Shown in pieces: positions 1 to 10,262 of a stretch of DNA of 64,000 nt. Made by a program: the position numbers and the translations under genes. Below the pieces are notes generated by a model. The model saw only the letters and a program-made list of their open reading frames with translations, was not told the origin of the DNA and ran no database searches. Numbering within the stretch: position 1 is the first letter of the stretch; the number at the start of each line of letters is the position of its first letter. This DNA is from Obelidium mucronatum (Eukaryota > Chytridiomycota > Chytridiomycetes > Chytridiales > Chytriomycetaceae), in the NCBI GenBank assembly GCA_025765595.1, contig JAIVFH010000022.1:186001-250000 (forward strand). The letters run 5' to 3'.

Positions 1-918
1 AGTAGTACCCAGTTTGGAAGCAAGTTGTTGCGTTGTTGTGACCTCGACTTCCCCTACTTCCAATTCACTCCCCCGAACAAAACGGAAACCAAAACTCTTC
101 ATTTCATCGGCCATTCTCTTTTTCGTTGCCTCGTTTTTGAAGCTCTTGCCGTGCATGTTTCTTTTTACAACATATCCCGGCCAGTCTTGCTCAATGAAGG
201 CAAACGGAGAGTCTGCAGGCGACAAAACCAAATTTGATCGGGAGGCTTGACCGACAAGATCCCAACGAATTTCTTGGCCTAAAACTAAGGATACAACAAC
301 CGAGCTAGATGGGTTCTGGTTGTTGAGGACTGACGAGACTGAGTTGAAGAAATGTGCCATCAAGAAACGATGCAGCCGAAAGTCTTCCGTTCCAAGATGA
401 GGATGATTCCATGCGACAGTATCAAATCCAACCGATCCATCTGGTCGCTGACCAAGAGTCCATAATGCTGTATTTTCAAAATCGACGTCAGACATAGTGA
501 CATTACCGCGAGACACACCGCCCCACCATCATCCGCAGCAGTAGCAGGCGTAAAAGTCTTCGCCAGTTCCCATGCATTAATCTGGTGCATCAGCCTGACG
601 TTTTCAGCGTACTTTTCCAGGTTCTTTTCGATGACAGGAAAATCAAAGTATTTCCTGCCGAGCTGCTCGCGCGAGTCGAACGACGTGGCCAGGATCCTCA
701 CGTCTTTTGTCCTGACATTGCTAGGAATGTTGAGGTAGCGCCTAGCTTTCGCGTGGTTCGAATCGGCAAAGACCGCTGGACTGTCGAACAGCGCGCGCGC
801 CAGCGCCAGCGAGAAGCTGAAGTTTCCTGTTTGTTTTGTTGCTTTGGTTCAGCGCGCATTACGTAAGCCAGGAGACTCAACCGTCGCCAAGAAGAAGCAC
901 AAAGAATGGGTGACTCAT
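1..918 (-). CDS. BMT5: BMT5-like 25S rRNA (uridine-N3) methyltransferase, DUF2431 domain, 3' partial
   Basis: Exons 882-918, 508-826 (donor near 507) and 467 downward; introns of 55 and 39 nt join in frame. The protein starts MSHPFFVLLLGDGNFSFSLA, the glycine-rich SAM-binding start typical of DUF2431, followed by ILATSFDSREQL, the family's TSYD motif, and later TVAWNHPHLG, which sits where the family has FNFPH, then a DWPGY motif. Family members related to yeast Bmt5 methylate a uridine of the large-subunit rRNA in the nucleolus; that function is inferred from family. The frame is still open at base 1, so the C terminus lies outside the window. The start codon is only 31 bp from the divergent rlmN start. 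Confidence 0.8.
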
Positions 919-949
919 CTTCCAAAAAAAGAAAAAAAAGAAAGGAAAG
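919..949. promoter_or_regulatory. very short shared 5' region between BMT5-like and rlmN
   Basis: Thirty-one bases, mostly A/G on the plus strand, separate the two start codons. Both transcripts must therefore start inside the neighbour's leader or use leaders of almost no length. No TATA-like element is visible. Confidence 0.4.
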
Positions 950-2582
950 ATGACTTCGACAACACGCAAGAGAGTGCTGTCGCCGCATTCGATCTTTGAC
1001 GAGCCGCGACTAAGGGAACTGTTTGCTGAACACTCGGTCAACACCCACCACATCAACTCCATCTACAGGTGAGTGCAGAAGTACAATGGTCCCTTACTAA
1101 TCCCGTATCCCGGCACACAGGCACATTATCCAGAACAATGCAGGAGTCTTTCGATGCCATCCCAGAGCTGCCTGTTCGAATTCTGCCGCTACTGAAAGCA
1201 AACTTTGTCTTTTCCACGTCAACCATTGCTTCCCGCAAAGACGCTTCAGATAACTCAACTACAAAACTGGTTATTGAATTGCAAGATGGGCAGCAGGTTG
1301 AAACAGTCATTATGCGTTACGGGGAAGTGGAAGCTCAACTCATTCCCAAAAGAAGAGCGAGAGAGACGTATTAAGGAGCTGGAGAAGGAAGGAAAGCAGT
1401 TCAAATCCAACAAACGTGCTACTGTGTGTATCAGTTCGCAAGTTGGATGCGCGATGGGCTGTACCTTCTGTGGTATGAACTGTTTACCTTTGGTTGTTTT
1501 CTCTGATGTAATACGACTGCACCACAGCGACTGGAACAATGGGTCTCTTGTCTAACCTTACGACCTGGTGAAATCATTGAGCAACTTGGTAAGGGCATTA
1601 GGATTTCATTATACGACCAATGGAGTCCTAAAACATTGTTTTCCTCAAAGTCCATGCCAATAAGATTGAAAAAATCAGGAACGTTGTGTTTATGGGAATG
1701 GGTGAACCTCTGGATAACTATGATGCTGTTCTCGGAGCTATCCAGGCCATGATCAACACTGGGCGTTTCTGCTTGAGTCCTTCTCGAATTACGGTTTCCA
1801 CTGTCGGTGTAGCCCCTCGAATTACCTCGTTGATGAAGGATGTTCCTCAAATTGGACTGGCATTAAGTTTGCATGCACCAACTCAGGTAGGTGCCTTGTA
1901 TTTAGAAAAGAGAAACCACAAACGAACACAGCCTAAGTGATTTTACATTTGGCAGGAACTCCGTCAGGAAATTGTACCCAGTTCCAAATCGTTTTCCTTG
2001 ACCAAAATCTTACAGGCTGTTTTTGCCTTTATTGAAAACCAAAACAAGCTGACAAACTCAAACGTTCGACACATTCTCGTGGAATACGTCTTGATTCAGG
2101 ATATCAACAGTTCTGCAGAAGTTGCTCATCAACTGGGGCAGCTCTTTGCAGATCGAGTGGCCAAGAAGGATATTTTGGTGAACATCATTCCGTACAACCC
2201 CACCGACGTTATTGCAAATTACCAGAGACCAACGGCCGAGACACTGAAGACTTTCGTCGAAATCGTAAGAAGCTATGGGGTTTACACGTTAATTCGACAA
2301 GAGCTGGGCCAAGATATTGCTAGTGCTTGTGGCCAATTGGTAGTTAAAGGACCTAAAAAAGATTGCAGCAAGGAAACAGAGGCTGCCGACCTTGAAGATT
2401 TGGTTGGAAAAAAAGGAAATGGAAAGAAAAGCACTCCTGCAGTTGTGAAAAGAGCGAGAAAAGAAGCGCCGGTTGTGACAGAAGAAGCTGCACCAAGCAG
2501 CAGCCTTTGGGTAATTGGAGGGATTGCGCTGGGATTGGGACTGTTGGCTTTGGCTGCGGCTCGCACCCTACGCAAGAAGTAG
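950..2582 (+). CDS. rlmN: RlmN-type radical SAM methyltransferase with C-terminal membrane anchor
   Basis: Exons 950-1068, 1134-1472, 1528-1588, 1651-1886 and 1956-2582. Visible motifs are the cluster ligands CAMGCTFC, the GTMG region after it, [25 protein letters not shown] and the C-terminal ACGQL that carries the second catalytic cysteine. RlmN enzymes methylate adenine C2 in 23S rRNA and some tRNAs, so an organellar or tRNA target is likely (inference). Two frame breaks exist: an extra A in the AAAA run at 1348-1351 and an extra A near 1563; removing either restores conserved sequence ([20 protein letters not shown]). After a Lys/Glu-rich linker the protein ends with a hydrophobic helix [19 protein letters not shown] and RTLRKK, which is not part of the usual RlmN fold. 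Confidence 0.82.
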
Positions 2583-2674
2583 TTTAATTCTTAGCTTTTC
2601 CCTTAAATATGTCACCGTTGCAAATTGGATCAATTTTTTTCCTTTGGCTTTAGACATTAAAACATCCCCGTAAA

Positions 2675-3824
2675 ATGTCAAAGACCGATTATCATCGAAC
2701 GCCGACGAGTGCTTTGAGATCTTTGTCATTGATCCGCCCATTCGGAACAAGCAGTCGCCTGCATCGTTACATATTCAAAGCACTTTTGATGATTGCTGTC
2801 ACGAGTCTGATGCTCGTTTATCGCAATCTCCTGACACACCCCATTGCGACAACCCACAACCAAAGCGAAGAAGTTTCAAAGCTGTCAGCGCTCAAAGTCA
2901 TACCTGGCATCTCTTCCTTGTCAAGGCCAAGGCCAGTTACCCTTAAACGCCAAGACTTGGTGAACTTCACAGAGACAGTCAACCCACTCTACTCGGACAA
3001 TTTGAGAGCTAGTTTCGGCAACTTGTCTCTAAGAATTGCATCATTTAATACGGGCCGAATCCTCACTATACCCGAACGTCATTTTGATACCAGTCCGATA
3101 AAATGGACAGCCAAAGCCCAAGAAAGCGCCGAACAAGACACGAAATACTTTTATGAATGTCCTTCTAATTCGAAACTGGATTTAAGATATGCACCGGAAG
3201 AGTTGTGTGACAGCAAAGAACAGCCCAAACCACACCTTCCCATAACTGCAGCCCATATACCCCTTGTTGGAATCCTGAAAGCTTGGAGTGCTTTCACGAA
3301 GAAAAAAGATATTGTATGGTGGATCGCACATGGAGTTTTAGCCGGTTGGTTTTGGAATGCGAAACTGTTGCCATGGGACGAAGACTTGGATGTTCAAATG
3401 ACCTTACATGAGCTTTTACGATTGATTCGATTCAATCAAACCATGATTGAGGGTCGGTTTTTAATTGACGTGAACCCAAACCTGGTGGTGCGTTCTTCGC
3501 AGCAGCAAAATGCAATTGACGCGCGGGTGGTTGATACGCGGAACGGGTTACTTTATGGATATCACGGGTGTTTCTCACGTTGAAAAGAGTGATACTCAGC
3601 TGTTTTGCAAGTCGCCTCATGGGTATCTGTATGATGATTTGATGCCTTTGCTGGAAACTGTTTTGGAAGGGGTGAAGGTGTGGAGGCCAAGGGCTGTGAT
3701 AAAAATTCTTGAAGATGAATATGGTGAGTATGTATTGACAGGAAAGGAATTCAATCCGTTGCTCGATTCGTTATATGTGTTTGATGACAGTTTGCAAGAA
3801 TGGGTGGAATCTCCGCGTTTTTAG
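2675..3824 (+). CDS. LicD/fukutin-type nucleotidyltransferase, type II membrane protein
   Basis: Single exon with a short cytosolic N terminus, one membrane segment (about residues 33-50) and a lumenal region. The LicD signature is clear: AHGVLAGWFWN followed by LPWDEDLDVQM, whose acidic residues bind the metal. LicD proteins transfer phosphocholine or ribitol-phosphate type groups to glycans; here a role in Golgi glycan or cell-wall decoration is inferred. The frame breaks at the TT pair 3548-3549: removing one T gives DTRNGYFMDITGV and continues to the stop at 3824, with PHGYLYDDLMPLLE near the end. Only one of the two halves would be translated as the sequence stands, so this is probably an assembly error rather than a pseudogene. 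Confidence 0.72.
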
Positions 3825-3914
3825 GAATTAAAATATTAAGTAAATAAATGTAATCTTATTATTCTTAATTAACCTTTAGACGCTACAGATGGTACACTGG
3901 ATGGCATCTTCCCT

Positions 3915-4329
3915 CTACGAATGGATGCCGGGAGCCCTTGAACCTGTATCCGTCCCGTTTGGTCGCTTATGAAATTTGACATAACAGCGCAGCCAATTAT
4001 CTTTTCGTCCACCAGGCTGCGTTCCTTTCAGCTCCCTCATATGTTTGATAAAAAGAAACAGCTTATCGCGGCTACCATTGCAGTGATTGACAAGCGTGAA
4101 TAGGTACGCGATAAATCACTGCAGCAGCGTTGCAGATCACAAGGGAAGAAACTTTGCAAATCATAGCACTGTTGATTGGTAAACTACGCGTTGAGCCGTC
4201 TGCGTTACTCGTGAAGCTGAGACAGAAGATAAAGATTATAAGATGAAAAAATTGTATCCAGCTGATAACAGCAATACAAACAAATCCACCGTAGAGTGCG
4301 CTGGGTCGGAATGAGTCGGTTGTGGACAT
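3915..4329 (-). CDS. small hypothetical membrane protein, probably two exons
   Basis: A reading frame starting at 4329 (MSTTDSFRPSALYGGFV) has two hydrophobic stretches, about residues 12-38 and 55-78. A second open stretch, KLFLFIKHMRELKGTQPG, runs down to a stop at 3915 and could follow a 36-nt GT-AG intron at about 4073-4108, but the two do not join in phase without a one-base change. No family was recognised. It lies between the convergent LicD gene and the coiled-coil gene. Confidence 0.4.
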
Positions 4330-4461
4330 GGTGGTCCAAATTTACAAAAAGCAACAATCAAAGGTTTTATTTTTTAAGTGACGTTTTCTGTTGTTCACAA
4401 AGTCTCTAGAGCTTAGCAGCTTGTTTTTCAAACAAAAATTTAAGCGTGTCGGAATCATGGA

Positions 4462-5700
4462 TCACGAAGATTCCTTTTTGAATAATCCTTTAAACCACTT
4501 GCCCGACTTTTTGCCACCATTTTCACCTGCAATCGCCTGGTCAGCATTGCTTAAACTCTTGTCTAAACCTTCGGCGGATTGTTTTAAACCTGCGCTAGCG
4601 CGTTTTTCATCGTTCGATGCCGTTCGAGCTAATTGAACAAAGAAATCATCTGACGTTGGGCATTCAGCAGTCAGGACTGGCGCGGATAAGGGAGGTACTT
4701 GATCTGAGACAGGTGAAACAGGTGATCCGCGAGCGGATTCGTGTACGGAGGTTGTCCGTGAAGGTTTTCGGCTCACAATAGAAGCTGACCCAGAGTCAAT
4801 TAATAAGGGACGTATCATCAAGAAATCAAAACAATAACTAACTGTCTGTGGCTAAGCTAGTTCGTGAAGCAGTGGTATGAGATCTAATAGACGAGCGGCT
4901 TTGGATTTTTCCCAGGTCAATGCCATTGTCAGCGTCTTGATCATAAAAGAAGTTTTGAATGTTTTTAACAAAAGCTGCATCTTCTTCCTCGGATTTGCTG
5001 ATTGCCTTGGCACCCGACATTGAAGAAGAAGAAGCTAGGCCCTGACTTTCCAAAACATTTACGAGCTGTTGATTCTGTTTCATGAGTTGTTTTATCTGTT
5101 GCTGCAGCTTCTCGTTGTCTAATTTGAGTTTTTCAGTGCTTGATAATTCTGTAGATTCTTGAGATGCAGTTTCAGCGTGCATGTCTCGATACCGAGAGGT
5201 TGGTCTTGTATTAACAATTGGAGAGCGAGGAGAGACGCCAAAATCATTGTCGCAACTGCTCCTCCGAACAGGAAATCCCTTCTTGGACCCTTCAGGCGAG
5301 TCGAAGGAGTCTTTCGATTGAATTTTTCCAATAGACTTGTGCGCCTTCATGTTTGGAATAGTTAAAGAATCGCGTGATGAATTATCCAAGGAACTTTTTG
5401 AACTTCTTCCCAAACGCTTGCGAATATCTTCGTCTTTGACCTTTTGCACAGCACCAGGAACTAAAATTGAGGTGCTGGAACCACCGAGACTATAGTCACT
5501 CAAAGTAACTGATGGACGCTCGATGATTCGGGAGGCGTTTGATTCTTCTGCGTTGCTGACCGATGATGAACGCCGCATAACTTCTCCTGGCTTCAGGGCG
5601 GCATCAGTGAGTCTCTCTTCTAAAGCGGAAAGTTTCAAGGTTTCAGTAAACGAAATGCCCCTGAATCAGTGTCAGGAAGACCTGTTTGATCGGAATCCAT
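4462..5700 (-). CDS. serine-rich coiled-coil protein A, basic/aromatic C-terminal tail
   Basis: The likely start is the ATG at 5700 (MDSDQTGLPDTDSGAF). A first intron of about 32 nt near 5620-5651 is uncertain because it is very short. The main exon ends at 4843, and a 58-nt intron (4785-4842) joins in phase to the last exon. The product is rich in Ser, Arg and Lys, with many possible phosphorylation sites, a leucine-heptad coil EKLKLDNEKLQQQIKQLMKQ, and a C terminus GKKSGKWFKGLFKKESS that could bind membranes as an amphipathic helix (inference). No known family. It is adjacent to a paralogue on the same strand. Confidence 0.6.
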
Positions 5701-5807
5701 TGTTTCAAGATTTTCTTGTGTATGACCATAAAACAACATCACACAAAAATTTAGAAATAAGTTTTTATAGATTCAAGCAACGCTATCAGGTTCAGAGGTT
5801 CTTAATC

Positions 5808-6482
5808 TTAGGTTTTAGAGAAGATGTTGAGAATTTTTTTGAACCTCCCTTTCTCTTTCATGGCATGTGGGCTGGATGGTGCAGACGCTGGAATAAGCAT
5901 TCTGGACTTCACAGCCAAGGTAGAATTAGATTCCACGGGTTCATTTTTGGAGTTTGATATTTCTACTTGGCGGGCTGGCGCGATTGGGTAGGGGCGGTCC
6001 TTGTAAAAACTCCAAATGAAGCTCCGCAAGGGTCGGGTTGTTATGATACAGATGCAGCTTATTTAAAGCACTGCCTATAGATGATAAGATTCAAAATTTC
6101 AGAAGATCGGAAAACGTTGTGATTAATAACGAAATCATTCCAAACTGTGACGCCGATTTAAATCATTCTTGCGTTGCACCTCAACGCTCGTCTGGACTAT
6201 CTGTTTTGCGGTCGAATTTTGTCCAACATCTGGCATACTGATTTTCTTAGGGTTTTCTTTTACTGGAACTACCTGGAGTATTGGCTTTCCATTATTACTT
6301 TCCAGCGCAGTGAAAAGGGCTTTATTTTGCTCTACGAGTCGATTGATTTGATGCTGAAGTTGTTCGTTCTCAAATTTCAGTTCTTTGCTCTTCGATTTCG
6401 AACGCGAGATCTGAGTCGTCGGAATAGATGAACCACTGCTTTCAGCTGTGGCTATTTGCTTGTGTGAATCCAATTCTCCCAT
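5808..6482 (-). CDS. coiled-coil protein B, shorter paralogue of the neighbour
   Basis: Exon 6135-6482 encodes MGELDSHKQ..., a Ser/Lys-rich stretch and the coil KELKFENEQLQHQINRLVEQ, clearly related to the coil of the gene downstream. A second open segment, 5808-6029, ends with GRFKKILNIFSKT, matching the neighbour's basic/aromatic tail in position and character. The intron between them could not be fixed: the candidate acceptor near 6073 meets a stop in that frame. The resemblance supports a tandem duplication. Function unknown. Confidence 0.45.
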
Positions 6483-6640
6483 AGTACCACTTAGGCCTAT
6501 AGTGTATTATTCAGCAAGGTCGGGTATGAGTCATTTCGTATCATTTTACCTTGGTCTACTGGCTGGTGGGGTCCTTTGCGACTAGAAATATCCATTGTTG
6601 GGGGATTTTTTGTCCACTTACGTACGCTTATTCATCCATT

Positions 6641-7404
6641 TTATTCAAACCAGCTGAGAAACATATCATATTTCTCATTTGGAACAATGAATTCAACATC
6701 CTCTATTGATTCGGAACGAAGGATTTTAAAGAGGAAATCTCGTACTCTCATTAAACTCTTGCCCAGCTCATTCTTGCCTTTCCACCGTTTCGGATTCAAA
6801 CATACTTCAACTTGCTTTGCGCTTGCACCAACTCCCCAAATGACATCGCGGGGACTAGCCTCGCAGAGTATCATATTGCCTGTTCTGAACAATTCGTCAA
6901 CAACAAGAGAATTATGAAGGCACTTGAGAAGAATGACTAAATCAGAGATCCAAAGGCTTTCTGTGCTCCAAATATCTGCATCAAAGTTTTTGACAATGCG
7001 GCCCATTGCTTTGGCGTCTTTCGGGGACATTCCGGGATCATTCAAGATTTCCTGCAATGTCTCAGCATCGTTGAAAAGAGCAGCTTTGCATGCGGCGAAA
7101 ATTACTGTTTCAGAGGATGTGAAGGTTGTGTTTCCAAGTGGAATTTGACACCTGTACCAGTTACTGAAGGTTGAGGATTTGGCTCCCTGTTGGTCGAATG
7201 GATAAGCTAAGCCTGGAGATAGGAAACAAGATCATATAGCTTACCTGGAATGCGTAAACGTGAGAGTTGTATGAAAGCATCCCGTCCGGAGCGATCCAGA
7301 AATTCTTTCCGGAATTCAGCTGAAATTCTGCAGGATTTGGTAACACTAATCTTTGGGCTTTGAAGATTCTTAAAGCAGAGTACGATTGTTTGATTGGCGG
7401 TCAT
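6641..7404 (-). CDS. NADAR-domain N-glycosidase, copy 1
   Basis: Exon 1 starts at 7404 (MTANQTIVLCF) and ends with HVYAFQ; an intron with donor GTAAGC and acceptor ACCAACAG joins to GAKSSTFSNW. NADAR hallmarks are SSETVIFAACKAALFND, the ILCEASPRDVIWGVGA motif and KGKNELGKSLMRVRDFL. NADAR (YbiA-like) enzymes cleave N-glycosidic bonds in riboflavin intermediates or remove ADP-ribose from nucleobases; which applies here cannot be seen. A one-base frame break lies near 7344-7350: deleting one base joins the N terminus to LPNPAEFQLNSGKNFW, which corresponds to the start of copy 2 at 17974. The gene diverges from LRRC56. Confidence 0.75.
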
Positions 7405-7693
7405 TTTCTTTTCAACAAGTCAAGTGTTTGCTGGCCATCTTATCTTTGGTGGTCAAGTCACCGAACATGAGAAAAGATAGCACATCGAGCGATATGTGAG
7501 GATACATGGCCACCCAATCCCAATCCCGAACCAAACCAATTATTACATTCATATTAAATACATTTTTATGTTCCAGAAGGATTTACATGATTGGGTTCTT
7601 GGACGAAAGTAGCTCCATTGTCTGTTCCATCCAGACGCGACAGCTTCCCAAGAGAGCATCTCACGGAAACACAACAGTGAATAGCACATCATA

Positions 7694-9308
7694 ATGAAAA
7701 GAAGTCAGCAAGATCGCATCGGTGAATCGAGCGTTGTCAACCCTCAAGTAAACTCTGCGAACGACCAACTAGCTGAACTGATCGATGGCTTCTTGTCGCC
7801 CGAAAAGCTGGTGAACACCAATTTAACGAGCGATTTTTTTTTCATAAGCGATATTAATACGGATAAGACTAGAAACGGGTTTCAGGATGCGAAGATCTGA
7901 CTCACGTTACGGCTTTGGTGTTGAAAGTGGATACACGGCTAACGTCCATATCGATAATCGGTACGCGAGTATATACTATCTTTCGCGGGCGTTGACTAAC
8001 TGGGGGACTCAAAGGGAAAACATTGCCTGAATCTTGAACAGTTTAAACTCAACAACAGCTATATACCCTCAATTAGGTATTGCACAAGTCGATTATTTGA
8101 TGAAGCAAAGTACTGATGATGTTGTTTCGACAGAGATCTCGGATCTGGTTATTCAAATCTGACAGTTCTATGGATGGCACGCTGTTCACTGACCGAAGTG
8201 GATGGCATATCGTCGTCTCTCGTCAACCTAAAGGAGCTATATCTAGCAAATAATGAAATTTTTGATATATCATCTATCGGGATGCTTGATGATTTGCAAG
8301 TTCTGGATTTGGAAGGGAATCAGATCGTTGACTTTGAGCAAATAGAGCAGTTGGCACTATGTAACTCTCTTGTGGAGCTTTCTCTTGAAGGAAACCCGGT
8401 TTCAAAAATGGGTGCTGGAGATGAGGCTTCTAGTAACAGTGAATCAGGAGATGAGGAGTCACGAAGGCAGTTTCGAGTGCTTGGTTTGGAATGCATTGCC
8501 AAATCTTTGTGTTTTGGACGATGAAGAGCTAGTCCTCTGATCGTAAGTTTTGGCTGTGTGTGCTGGACTTTTTTTTGACTTCAACAATAGGCGATTCTGG
8601 AAGTGTGATTATACCCTCAAAGATGATACAACCTCCGCGACCCGTCACTTCCCTTGGCCGGTTGTGTAATTCAAAGATAGATTCTTTAGAATGATGAGGA
8701 AGATTTCAGCAGTAATCTAACGTTTGGTGAGTCTGCTCGCCTACGTGACAACAGCTGATATAATACTCAGGAAATGGCGATACAATGGCTGGAAACCCTG
8801 TTCTATTTCTCAGGTCTCGTCGAAAACGCGCAGAAAGTGCTTCTGGCTGCAAAGACGCGAACGCCTTATCCCAACTATTTTCCGAATTAAGAACCAGTGT
8901 TACAGGCATCAATCAAATGAAAGACAACAAGAATGATCCTTCCGTTTCTTCTCAGCCACCATCTTATTCAAGCATCAAGCAAAGCACAGAGCTTGTTTCC
9001 ATAACCAAATTAACATCCGCAACAAAGCCATCATACCCAGTTACAGAATCAGAAACGGAATCAAAGGATTGTCAAACATCATCGAGGTCGAAGAATTAGC
9101 TTAAAAACACCAGCAGACGGTTACTATGGAGTCAATTCGAACCCTTGAGATCCCAAAAATTATGGCTCCCATTCCGCCACCTACACTTCCCATAGCAATG
9201 AAGCAAGGAGCGAATGTTTATCGGAGGCGGCGAGAGTTTGTAAGAACTTTAAAGCCATTGAACATGTCAGTTGCTTCCAATTATGTGATTAGTACAGAAA
9301 ATCAGTGA
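7694..9308 (+). CDS. LRRC56: LRRC56-like ciliary leucine-rich-repeat protein
   Basis: Exons 7694-7810, 7873-7968, 8015-8076, 8134-8542, 8591-8726 and 8771 onward. The joined protein reads SPEKLKRVSGCEDLTHVTAL, KVDTR, LNLEQFKLNNSYIPSIRDLG, VLWMARCSL, NLKELYLANNEI, VLDLEGNQI and LVELSLEGNPV, the repeat order of animal LRRC56, followed by the family's MAGNPVLFLRSRRKR block. LRRC56 is needed for outer dynein arm assembly with intraflagellar transport, which suits a fungus with a motile flagellum. One extra A at 8501-8503, and possible single-base errors near 8540 and 8685, break the frame. The link to the C-terminal segment 9126-9308 (MESIRTLEIPKIMAPIPPP) is not resolved. Confidence 0.75.
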
Positions 9309-9348
9309 GAATAAAAGGATATTCCCCCATTCGCTAATCTCCACCAAT

Positions 9349-10139
9349 GCCTTCACTACCGCCTAAACCAGACGGTGCATCGCTGACGGGTGCATATTAA
9401 TTCAATTTGGCTCTGTTGATTCTCTCTTGACTTCAGCTACTTGCTTTTGTGAACTTTGTACTTATGTTGAAACGCGCTTGAGAAACTTTCGTTGGACTGT
9501 TCAGACGCATGCTACTCCATTCAACACTTGCTTACTTTGTATGATTTTCATTTTCTCTCTAGACTCTGATTTTCCCGAAAACTGCTCCATTCATCTTAGA
9601 GTTTACCTTGTGGCAATCTCGTTCATGTTTTAAATATCGTACTTGATTTACCCCCAAGAATCTTCAATATCTTTTTCCTGAATTCGTAGGAACACAAGTA
9701 ATATGTACACGAGAACGTGGGAATGCTATTGGGGAGTCTGTTTTTCCAAAAACGCTTTATACTGTACTTAAAACGCTGATTTACGTGTCTCATGTCATTT
9801 GCTTGCCGCAACGTAATTGACATACCATATTTGTGGGATTTGGGATTGGGCGGTGTGGTATTTCCGCTGGATTTTTTTCTCGTCGCCTTGCCTTTGTCCT
9901 CACTCGCTAATTCTATACATCAGGAAACCACCAACCCTAGATTTATAATAGTATCCAAATACGGGCATCGTGCTGATATTTCGCTTCTGTTCAATCTGTT
10001 GGGTACAGGAGTTGTCTTTCAACCCACTCAGACCGACGCTGCGATTTATTCGACGACTAGACTATTTTTTTCTTGGTTTACATCAGTGACATTTTTGGTC
10101 ATGAAGATATTCACCCGGTCTTTTCCTGTGTGTCAATAA
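9349..10139 (+). pseudogene. multi-pass membrane protein gene broken by transposon insertion
   Basis: A likely start at 9349 (MPSLPPKPDGASLT) is followed by a 47-nt intron and an open stretch from 9427 (TCFCELCTYVETRLRNFRW) with hydrophobic segments. A later exon begins after TTCGTAG at 9697 (TQVICTRERGNAIGESVFPK) and, after a one-base shift near 9811, continues through LGLGGVVFPLDFFLVALPL to FTSVTFLVMKI. The transposon starts at 10111 and replaces the original ending with FTRSFPVCQ and a stop at 10139. The original tail lies beyond the element at 16210-16265 in the same frame. No family recognised; several membrane spans are evident. Whether the altered protein still works is unknown. Confidence 0.55.
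10105..10110. repeat. target-site duplication, left copy (AGATAT)
   Basis: AGATAT directly precedes the left inverted repeat and is repeated exactly after the right one, so the element boundaries are fixed to the base. Confidence 0.9.
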
Positions 10140-10201
10140 AAGATTGGGAAATTTTTTCCGTCTCCCCTATCTTTCATTGGCAGGAAAAAGAGACGCTTTT
10201 T
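10111..10201 (+). repeat. left terminal inverted repeat, 91 bp
   Basis: Matches the reverse complement of 16113-16203 base for base by eye, from TCACCCGGTC to AGACGCTTTTT. The sequence just inside (10202-10232) is different at the two ends. Confidence 0.92.
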
Positions 10202-10262
10202 TAGGGAAGTCTAAAGCGGTCATTTGCAAAAGAACAAAATTGCAAAATTTCTTTTTTTTCAA

